64,000 nucleotides of DNA from Billgrantia azerbaijanica. GTDB lineage: Bacteria > Pseudomonadota > Gammaproteobacteria > Pseudomonadales > Halomonadaceae. The notes beneath the pieces were generated by a model. It ran no database searches, was not told where the DNA came from, and saw only the letters and a program-made list of their open reading frames with translations. The position numbers and the translations under genes are program-made. Positions 53,718-64,000 of the stretch are shown piece after piece (positions within the stretch are counted from its first letter, which is position 1; the number at the start of each line of letters is the position of its first letter). Where the stretch lies: contig SBLD01000014.1 of assembly GCA_004551485.1 (NCBI GenBank), forward strand, positions 1 through 64,000. Direction: 5' to 3'.

Positions 53718-53927
53718 GCAAGGCTCGGTCGCACGACGGTCGGCCGCCGAACCCATCGGCTGCCGATAGAAAGAGACTAATGGCGCAATGGCCGGACAAC
53801 GCCGCTCAACTGTGTCACAGTGAAGGTTGGCAAGCCTGCGCACGCACCGGCGGAACGGCCGTGCGGCGCGCGTGGTCCCAGAGCCAGGCGTTATCGGCCG
53901 ACAGTTGCTTGTAGTGAGGGTACTCCC

Positions 53928-55907
<1,980 letters not shown>

Positions 55908-55929
55908 ATGACGCCGCCCAGCCCGAGGC

Positions 55930-55949
55930 AGGCGCCCCGCGGGGCGCCT
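55930..55949 (+). terminator. Hairpin after ftsH
   Basis: AGGCGCCCC / GGGGCGCCT form a stem with a very short centre, followed by TTGCCGTTTGT. It may end the ftsH transcript, although folP lies only about 60 bp away. Confidence 0.5.
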
Positions 55950-56011
55950 TTGCCGTTTGTGGTACCCTTTGCGGATCTGTTCGAGCACCCTTCTCGCCAC
56001 AGGAACGAGAC

Positions 56012-56878
56012 ATGATGGATAGCGTGTCGCCCGCCTGGTTGCCGTGTGGCCGCCACCGGCTCGACCTCTCCTTTCCCCGCGTGATGGGGATTCTCAACGT
56101 CACCCCCGACTCCTTTTCCGACGGCGGCCGCCACAACGCCCGCGATGCCGCCCTGCGCCACGCCGAGCGCATGCTCGCCGAGGGCGCGGCGATCATCGAC
56201 GTAGGCGGCGAGTCGACCCGCCCCGGGGCGACCCCGGTGCCGGTCCAGCAGGAGCTGGATCGCGTGGTGCCGGTGGTCGAGGCGCTGGTGCGCGAGCTCG
56301 ATGCCCTGGTGTCGGTGGACACCAGCAGCCCGGAGGTGATGCGGGCGGTGACCCAGGCCGGCGCCGGCATGCTCAACGACGTGCGCAACCTGCGCCGCGA
56401 AGGGGCGCTCGCGGCGGCGGCCACCAGCGGTCTGCCGGTGTGCCTGATGCACATGCGCGGCGAGCCCACCGACATGCAGGACGCCCCCCATTACGACCGG
56501 CCCGTGGAGGAGGCGGTGGCCGACTTCCTGGCGGCGCGGGTGGCCGAGTGCGAGGCGGCCGGCCTGCGCCGCGAGCGGCTGCTTCTCGACCCCGGCTTCG
56601 GCTTCGCCAAGACCGTCGAGCACAACCTGCGTCTGCTCAAGCACCTCGACCGGGTGGCGCAGCTCGGCCTGCCGCTGCTCGTCGGCCTGTCGCGCAAGAG
56701 CATGATCGGCAAGGTGCTCGGTCGCCCGGTGGAGGAGCGCCTGCCCGGCGGCCTGGCGCTCGCCGCTCTGGCGGTGGAGCGCGGGGCGAGGATCGTGCGC
56801 GTCCACGACGTGGGCCCGACACTGGATGCGATCAACATGATCTGGGCCGTGCTAAGGGAAGGCTGCGACCATGACTAG
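56012..56878 (+). CDS. folP: Dihydropteroate synthase
   Basis: This 288-residue TIM-barrel enzyme of folate synthesis, the sulfonamide target, has both signatures: [16 protein letters not shown] and [15 protein letters not shown]. Substrate-binding [13 protein letters not shown] and [14 protein letters not shown] follow. Two adjacent ATGs (56012 and 56015) are possible. The first was taken. The 3' end overlaps the glmM start by 8 bp. Position between ftsH and glmM is conserved in gammaproteobacteria. Confidence 0.97.
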   Translation: MMDSVSPAWLPCGRHRLDLSFPRVMGILNVTPDSFSDGGRHNARDAALRHAERMLAEGAAIIDVGGESTRPGATPVPVQQELDRVVPVVEALVRELDALVSVDTSSPEVMRAVTQAGAGMLNDVRNLRREGALAAAATSGLPVCLMHMRGEPTDMQDAPHYDRPVEEAVADFLAARVAECEAAGLRRERLLLDPGFGFAKTVEHNLRLLKHLDRVAQLGLPLLVGLSRKSMIGKVLGRPVEERLPGGLALAALAVERGARIVRVHDVGPTLDAINMIWAVLREGCDHD

Positions 56879-58220
56879 ACGCTATTTCGGCACCGACGGC
56901 ATTCGCGGCACGGTGGGTGCATACCCCATCACCCCGGACTTCATGCTCAAGCTGGGTTGGGCCATGGGGCGGGTGCTGGCGCGCGATTCGGGGCGCGCGC
57001 GGGTACTGATCGGCAAGGACACGCGCATCTCCGGCTACATGTTCGAGTCGGCGCTGGAGGCCGGGCTTTCGGCGGCCGGCGTCGACGTGGCGCTGCTCGG
57101 GCCCATGCCCACGCCGGGCATCGCCTACCTGACGCGCACCTTCCGCGCCGACGCCGGCATCGTCATCTCCGCCTCGCACAACCCCTTCGCCGACAACGGC
57201 ATCAAGCTCTTCTCCACCGCGGGCACCAAGCTCGACGACGGCATCGAGGAGCGCATCGAGGCGATCCTCGATGAGCCGCTGGAGACGGTGGCCGCCGACC
57301 GCCTGGGCAAGGCGATGCGCATCGACGACGCCGCCGGGCGCTACATCGAGTTCTGCAAGTCGACCATTCCCAATCGGGTCAGCCTGCACGGTCTGAAGAT
57401 GGTGCTCGACTGCGCCCACGGCGCCACCTACCACATTGCGCCCAGCGTGTTCCGCGAACTGGGCGCCGAGGTGAGCCTGGTGGGGGCGAGCCCCGACGGT
57501 CTCAACATCAACCGCGAGGTGGGCTCCACGTCGCCGGCCACCCTGCGGGGGGCGGTGATCCAGCAGGGCGCCGACCTGGGCATCGCCTTCGACGGCGACG
57601 GTGACCGGGTGCTGATGGTGGATGCCGACGGCCGCGAGATCGACGGCGACGACATCCTCTACCTGATCGCCCGCGACCGCCACGACCGCGGCGAGCTTAC
57701 GGGCGGCGTGGTCGGCACCCTGATGACCAACTTCGGGCTGGCCATGGCGCTCGACGCCATGGGCGTGCCCTTCGAGCGCGCCAAGGTCGGCGACCGCTAC
57801 GTGGTCGAGCGCATGGCGGCCAATGGCTGGCAGCTCGGCGGCGAGTCCTCCGGTCACATCGTCTGCGCCGACGTCCAGACCACCGGCGACGGTATCGTCT
57901 CGGCGCTGCAGGTGCTGGCGATCATGGTCAACGAGGGCAAGCCGCTGGCACAGCTGCTGGCCGGCCTGGAGAAGGTGCCCCAGGCGCTGGTCAACGTGCG
58001 CCTGACGCCGGGTGCCGACGCCCGGGCGCTGATGGCCAGCGACGCCGTCCAGCAGGCAGTGACCCGTGTGGAAGGCGAGCTCGGTGACGAGGGCCGCGTG
58101 TTGCTGCGTCCCTCCGGCACCGAGCCGCTGTTGCGCGTGATGGTCGAGGGGCGGGCGCATTTCGACGTCCAGGCGCTGGCGCAGCGCCTGGCCGATGCCG
58201 TCACGGCGCAGCTGGCGTGA
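56871..58220 (+). CDS. glmM: Phosphoglucosamine mutase
   Basis: This 449-residue enzyme converts glucosamine-6-phosphate to glucosamine-1-phosphate for UDP-GlcNAc and hence peptidoglycan and LPS. It starts [14 protein letters not shown]. The phosphoserine loop is [17 protein letters not shown] with Ser at about 102, matching E. coli numbering. The metal loop is [13 protein letters not shown], and the sugar loop GGESSGHI follows. Length is normal. It overlaps folP by 8 bp. Confidence 0.98.
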   Translation: MTRRYFGTDGIRGTVGAYPITPDFMLKLGWAMGRVLARDSGRARVLIGKDTRISGYMFESALEAGLSAAGVDVALLGPMPTPGIAYLTRTFRADAGIVISASHNPFADNGIKLFSTAGTKLDDGIEERIEAILDEPLETVAADRLGKAMRIDDAAGRYIEFCKSTIPNRVSLHGLKMVLDCAHGATYHIAPSVFRELGAEVSLVGASPDGLNINREVGSTSPATLRGAVIQQGADLGIAFDGDGDRVLMVDADGREIDGDDILYLIARDRHDRGELTGGVVGTLMTNFGLAMALDAMGVPFERAKVGDRYVVERMAANGWQLGGESSGHIVCADVQTTGDGIVSALQVLAIMVNEGKPLAQLLAGLEKVPQALVNVRLTPGADARALMASDAVQQAVTRVEGELGDEGRVLLRPSGTEPLLRVMVEGRAHFDVQALAQRLADAVTAQLA

Positions 58221-58292
58221 CGCCCCGGCCCATGGTTGTCTTGCCCGGGGCGCTCCTATACCATTTCGCACCACTTTGAAAGAGGACCGAGC

Positions 58293-59042
58293 ATGCGAAC
58301 GCCGCTGATTGCTGGCAACTGGAAGATGAACGGCTCGCTCGCCCTGGTCGAGGACTTCGGCCGGGCACTCGCCGAGGCACGGCTGCCGCGGGGCGTCGAG
58401 GTCGCGCTGATGGTCCCGGCCCCCTACCTGGCGGCTGCCGTGTCGACGCTCGCCGCCAGCGAGGTGGCCGTCGGCGGACAGACGCTCAACGACCAGCCCT
58501 CCGGCGCCTTCACCGGCGAGGTGAGCGGTGCCATGCTGGTCGATGTCGGGGCGCGTTTCGTGCTGGTCGGTCACTCCGAGCGGCGCACGCTGTTCGGCGA
58601 GGACGACGCCGCCGTGCTGGCGCGGGTGCGCGCGGCCCTGGGCGTGGGGCTCATCCCGGTGCTGTGCCTCGGCGAGAGCCTGGAGGAGCGCGAAGCCGGG
58701 CGCACCGAGGCGGTGGTGCTGGGGCAGCTCGCGGCGGTATTCGATGCCCTGAGTCCCGACGAGCGCTCGCGCCTGGTGATCGCCTATGAGCCGGTGTGGG
58801 CCATCGGCACCGGCAGGACCGCCACTCCCGAGCAGGCCCAGGCGGTGCACGCGGCGATTCGCACACGCCTGGCCGACTACGCCCCGGCCCTGGCCGAGGG
58901 TCTGCGCGTGCTCTACGGCGGCAGCATGAAAGCGGCCAACGCGGGCGAGCTGCTCGCCCAGCCGGACATCGACGGCGGCCTGGTGGGCGGAGCCTCGCTC
59001 AAGGTCGACGAATTCCTAGCCATTTGCCAGTCAGCAGGTTGA
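58293..59042 (+). CDS. tpiA: Triosephosphate isomerase
   Basis: This 249-residue glycolytic enzyme interconverts glyceraldehyde-3-phosphate and dihydroxyacetone phosphate. It has NWKMNG at the N-terminus with the active-site Lys, the catalytic His in [13 protein letters not shown], and the catalytic Glu followed by loop 6 in [16 protein letters not shown], then the phosphate loop [20 protein letters not shown] precedes the ATG. Placement before secG matches Pseudomonas-type genomes, unlike E. coli. Confidence 0.98.
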   Translation: MRTPLIAGNWKMNGSLALVEDFGRALAEARLPRGVEVALMVPAPYLAAAVSTLAASEVAVGGQTLNDQPSGAFTGEVSGAMLVDVGARFVLVGHSERRTLFGEDDAAVLARVRAALGVGLIPVLCLGESLEEREAGRTEAVVLGQLAAVFDALSPDERSRLVIAYEPVWAIGTGRTATPEQAQAVHAAIRTRLADYAPALAEGLRVLYGGSMKAANAGELLAQPDIDGGLVGGASLKVDEFLAICQSAG

Positions 59043-59046
59043 AACC

Positions 59047-59406
59047 ATGCAAGTTGCCATTCTCATGATCCACGTGGCGATCGCCATTGCCCTGGTGGCC
59101 CTCGTCTTGCTGCAGCAGGGCAAGGGCGCCGAAGCCGGTGCCGCCTTCGGCGGCGGCGCGTCGCAGACCGTGTTCGGCTCGCGCGGCACGGGCGGCTTCC
59201 TGTCGCGCGCCACGGCCGTGCTCGCCGCGGCCTTCTTCGCCACCTCGCTGACGCTGGCCTACTTCGCGTCCCAAGCCGGTGAGGCCCCGGAGGCGGGGAT
59301 TCCCGACTCGCGGGTGATCGATCAGCAGCGCGGCGTACCAACCCTTGACGACGAGGGCGGCGATATGGATAATGCAGCGCCAGTGCTGGAGGAAAGCAGC
59401 GACTGA
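59047..59406 (+). CDS. secG: Preprotein translocase subunit SecG
   Basis: This 119-residue small subunit of the SecYEG channel in the inner membrane has two hydrophobic helices, [25 protein letters not shown] and [24 protein letters not shown]. They flank the conserved cytoplasmic loop [19 protein letters not shown]. The C-terminus is acidic. It lies 4 bp after tpiA and 24 bp before tRNA-Leu, the usual order. Confidence 0.96.
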   Translation: MQVAILMIHVAIAIALVALVLLQQGKGAEAGAAFGGGASQTVFGSRGTGGFLSRATAVLAAAFFATSLTLAYFASQAGEAPEAGIPDSRVIDQQRGVPTLDDEGGDMDNAAPVLEESSD

Positions 59407-59430
59407 GGTCGTCTCTCCGGCTTCCACTTT

Positions 59431-59517
59431 GCCGAAGTGGTGGAATTGGTAGACACGCTATCTTGAGGGGGTAGTGGCCTTATGGCCGTGCGGGTTCAAG
59501 TCCCGCCTTCGGCACCA
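59431..59517 (+). tRNA. leuU: tRNA-Leu (GAG)
   Basis: An 87-nt class II tRNA. The acceptor GCCGAAG pairs with CTTCGGC, the anticodon loop TTGAGGG gives GAG, the variable arm GTGGCCTTATGGCCGTGC is long, and the T-loop is GGTTCAAGTCC. CCA is encoded at 59515-59517. It corresponds to leuU at the same place in E. coli. Confidence 0.96.
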
Positions 59518-59626
59518 TCTGAACACCGTGATCGACCTGACGCGACTGGTTCGCCAGGGGCATGACACGGATCGTCAGAACGCAGGATTGGCACCAGAAG
59601 GATTGTAGCGAAAACGTCGGTTTTCC

Positions 59627-59655
59627 TTGACGTCAAAACGCCAAGTGCCTACAAT
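59627..59655 (+). promoter_or_regulatory. Strong sigma-70 promoter of tRNA-fMet / rimP-nusA-infB
   Basis: TTGACG (59627-59632), 17 bp, TACAAT (59650-59655): five of six consensus bases in each element with ideal spacing. It lies 16 bp before the tRNA. Confidence 0.85.
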
Positions 59656-59671
59656 CGCCGACCTGGAATGA

Positions 59672-59748
<77 letters not shown>

Positions 59749-59814
59749 TCTTCCCGAAGGCCTGCTTTTGGCAGGCACATGTCGAGAAGTGGTGTAACAG
59801 GTTTCTTGTGAAAG

Positions 59815-59839
59815 GCCCCTTCCTGCGAAGGGGCTTTTT
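59815..59839 (+). terminator. Terminator/attenuator after tRNA-fMet
   Basis: GCCCCTTC-CTGC-GAAGGGGC then TTTTT (59835-59839), 66 bp after the tRNA. It probably limits transcription into rimP-nusA-infB. Confidence 0.8.
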
Positions 59840-59960
59840 GTTAGCGGCCCACTGTCCGGAAGCGCCGGGCAGGGCTATCCGGGCAACGCCAATCAGCCAC
59901 CTAGCTTTCCTGTTCACTCCCGGCCAGGTGCCTGATGCAACGGCTGTAGGAGCATTCTCA

Positions 59961-60422
59961 GTGGCACTCAAGGACGCCGCGCTACATGCGCTGATCGAGC
60001 CGGTGGTCACCGCCATGGGATTCGAGCTGTGGGGCATCGACTACCTGTCCCAGGGCAAGCACTCGCGGCTGGTGATCTACATTGATCATGCCGATGGCGT
60101 GACCGTCGACGACTGTGCCGACGTCAGTCGTCAGGTCAGCGGCGTGCTCGATGTCGAGGACCCCATCGCCGGTGAATACCGCCTGGAAGTGTCGTCGCCG
60201 GGCATGGATCGTCCGCTGTTTACCCTCGATCAGTTCGCGCGCTTCCGTGGCCACCGGGTGGCGCTAAAGCTGCGGGTGCCGTTCGAGGGGCGGCGCAAGT
60301 TTCAGGGGCTGCTGGCCGGCGTCGAGGGCGACGAGGTGCTGTTGCAGCTCGACGGCGAGGAATATTGCTTTCCCATCGATACCATCGACCAGGCCCGTGT
60401 GGTGCCGACGTTCGACGAGTGA
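59961..60422 (+). CDS. rimP: Ribosome maturation factor RimP
   Basis: This 153-residue protein assists 30S assembly. It matches the family through the N-terminal [75 protein letters not shown] and the C-terminal SH3-like [15 protein letters not shown]-type region. The GTG at 59961 is chosen because AGGAG lies 8 bases upstream and the known N-terminus begins there. The longer upstream frame is not conserved. It is 40 bp before nusA. Confidence 0.95.
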   Translation: MALKDAALHALIEPVVTAMGFELWGIDYLSQGKHSRLVIYIDHADGVTVDDCADVSRQVSGVLDVEDPIAGEYRLEVSSPGMDRPLFTLDQFARFRGHRVALKLRVPFEGRRKFQGLLAGVEGDEVLLQLDGEEYCFPIDTIDQARVVPTFDE

Positions 60423-60462
60423 CGTCGATGGATAAGGACAGGTTTTCTGGCGAGGCAAAGGC

Positions 60463-61956
60463 ATGAGCAAAGAAATTCTGACGGTCGTTGATGCGATCTC
60501 CAACGAGAAGGGCGTGCCCCGCGAGGTGATCTTCGAGGCCGTCGAGGCCGCCCTGGCCAGCGCGTCGCGCAAGCGCTTCGAGGGTCAGGAGGTCAGCGTG
60601 CGGGTCAAGATCGACCGCCAGACCGGCGACTACGAGACCTTCCGCCGCTGGGAGGTGGTGGAGGACGACGAGTTCGAAAACCCCGACGCCGAGATCAAGC
60701 AGTCGTTCGCCGAGCGCCGCGACCCACCGCTCACGCTGGGCGACGTGGTCGAGGAGCGCATCGAGAACGCCGCCTTCGGCCGTATCGCCGCCCAGACCGC
60801 CAAGCAGGTCATCGTGCAGAAGGTGCGCGAGGCCGAGCGTGCCGAGGTGGTGCGCCAGTACGCCGAGCGCGAGGGCGAGCTGGTCGCCGGCATCGTCAAG
60901 AAGACCACCCGCGACGGGCTGATCATCGACCTCGGTGACAACGCCGAAGCCTTCCTGCCGCGCGGCGAGATGATTCCCGGCGAGCGCTACCGCATGAACG
61001 ACCGCGTCCGGGCGCTGCTGGTCAAGGTCGATGCCGAGGCACGCGGTGCCCAGCTGATCCTGTCGCGCACCTGCCCGGAACTGATCATCGAGCTGTTCAA
61101 GATCGAGGTGCCGGAGATCGCCGAACAGCTCATCGAGATCAAGGGGGCCGCCCGCGACCCCGGCTCGCGAGCCAAGATCGCGGTGAAGACCAACGACCGT
61201 CGTATCGACCCGGTGGGCGCCTGCGTGGGCATGCGCGGCTCGCGGGTGCAGGCGGTGTCCACCGAACTGCAGAACGAGCGCGTGGATATCGTACTGTGGG
61301 ACGACAACCCGGCCCAACTGGTGATCAACGCCATGGCGCCGGCGGATGTCGCCTCGATCCTCGTCGACGAGGAGACGCACGCCATGGACGTGGCGGTCGC
61401 CGAGGATAACCTGGCCCAGGCCATCGGCCGCAGCGGTCAGAACGTGCGTCTCGCCTCCGAACTCACCGGCTGGCGGCTCAACGTCATGACCGAGAGCGAG
61501 GCCGAGGACAAGCGCGAGCAGGAGATCGACAGCCTGGTCGAGCATTTCATCCAGCACCTGGACATCGAGGAGGACCTCGCCCGGCTGCTGGTCGAGGAGG
61601 GCTTCACCACGCTGGAGGAGATCGCCTACGTGCCCCTCGAGGAGATGCTCGAGATCGAGGAGCTCGACGAGGAGCTCGTGGAAGAACTCCGCGCACGCGC
61701 CAAGGACGAGTTGCTCAACCTGGCCATCGCCTCCGAAGAGGAACTGGACGGTGCCCAGCCGGCCGAGGATCTGCTCGAGATGGACGGCATGGAGCGCCAC
61801 CTGGCCTTCATCCTGGCCAGCCGGGGCATCATCACCATGGAGGATCTGGCCGAGCAGTCCGTCGATGATCTGATGGACATCGAGGAGTTGGACGAGGAGC
61901 GCGCTGCAGCACTGATCATGACTGCCCGTGCGCCATGGTTCGAAGGCGAACAGTAA
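60463..61956 (+). CDS. nusA: Transcription termination/antitermination protein NusA
   Basis: This 497-residue elongation factor binds RNA polymerase. The N-terminal polymerase-binding domain ([34 protein letters not shown]) is followed by an S1 domain ([25 protein letters not shown]). Two KH domains follow ([29 protein letters not shown] and [21 protein letters not shown]), then two acidic AR repeats in the last 130 residues ([16 protein letters not shown] and [16 protein letters not shown]). The family's full E. coli-type length is present. It lies between rimP and infB. Confidence 0.98.
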   Translation: MSKEILTVVDAISNEKGVPREVIFEAVEAALASASRKRFEGQEVSVRVKIDRQTGDYETFRRWEVVEDDEFENPDAEIKQSFAERRDPPLTLGDVVEERIENAAFGRIAAQTAKQVIVQKVREAERAEVVRQYAEREGELVAGIVKKTTRDGLIIDLGDNAEAFLPRGEMIPGERYRMNDRVRALLVKVDAEARGAQLILSRTCPELIIELFKIEVPEIAEQLIEIKGAARDPGSRAKIAVKTNDRRIDPVGACVGMRGSRVQAVSTELQNERVDIVLWDDNPAQLVINAMAPADVASILVDEETHAMDVAVAEDNLAQAIGRSGQNVRLASELTGWRLNVMTESEAEDKREQEIDSLVEHFIQHLDIEEDLARLLVEEGFTTLEEIAYVPLEEMLEIEELDEELVEELRARAKDELLNLAIASEEELDGAQPAEDLLEMDGMERHLAFILASRGIITMEDLAEQSVDDLMDIEELDEERAAALIMTARAPWFEGEQ

Positions 61957-61983
61957 ACGGGTCACGGGCTGAGGAGGGTCAAC

Positions 61984-64000
<2,017 letters not shown>

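Noticed and set aside
53720-53927. RNA gene or small gene between rlmE and ftsH
   Set aside because: The 210-bp gap shows no convincing hairpin series, coding frame or conserved RNA motif. It probably only holds the ftsH promoter.

Overview
The window is high-GC chromosomal DNA of a gammaproteobacterium. Protein signatures and the gene order grpE-dnaK-dnaJ / dapB-carA-carB-greA-yhbY-rlmE-ftsH-folP-glmM-tpiA-secG-tRNA(Leu)-tRNA(fMet)-rimP-nusA-infB fit a Halomonas-like or Pseudomonas-related lineage. The genus is inferred from family recognition, not from a search.

Layout. (1) Positions 1-13180 hold a myo-inositol catabolic locus. The main unit is iolG, iolC (kinase fused to DUF2090), iolD, iolE and mmsA/iolA, followed by an NCS1-like permease with its own promoter. 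A second unit has a TIM-barrel protein, a second Gfo/Idh/MocA dehydrogenase and an AraC-type regulator. Two promoters carry a shared GGAAT-N4-RTTCY palindrome over the core elements. The second unit has a different 19-bp direct repeat, its copies 105 bp apart. (2) Positions 13215-17185, minus strand, hold the carboxyspermidine-type polyamine pair (dehydrogenase and decarboxylase) with an aspartate kinase that could supply the aspartate semialdehyde branch. (3) Positions 17439-22102 are housekeeping: tmRNA and smpB, ratA-rnfH, bamE/fur and recN with LexA-like boxes. (4) grpE-dnaK-dnaJ follow, with two sigma-32 promoters.

(5) From about 26.36 to 43.08 kb the conserved dnaJ-dapB neighbourhood is broken by an AT-richer accessory island. 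It starts with decayed IS3 and IS256 transposase fragments. It then carries a DNA phosphorothioation modification and restriction system as two converging operons: dptF-dptG-dptH rightward (restriction) and dndB-dndC-dndD-dndE leftward (modification). dndA is absent. A DndB-type operator (TACG-N10-CGTA) overlaps the dnd promoter. Behind it are a winged-helix/Mrr endonuclease split at a T7 slippery run and a RhuM fragment. A DUF2218 gene, an EamA transporter and an unusual Clp1-like kinase/tRNase Z fusion lie between the island and dapB.

(6) Positions 46354-64000 are conserved core: dapB, carAB, greA, yhbY (minus strand), rlmE, ftsH, folP, glmM, tpiA, secG, tRNA-Leu(GAG), initiator tRNA-Met with a strong promoter, rimP, nusA and the 5' two-thirds of infB, which runs off the window.

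Most likely points of new biology are the island's regulation and nuclease content (DndB operator, PD-(D/E)XK-like motif in DptH, frameshifted Mrr gene), the Clp1/tRNase Z fusion and the inositol operators. No prophage, rRNA operon or CRISPR array was seen.
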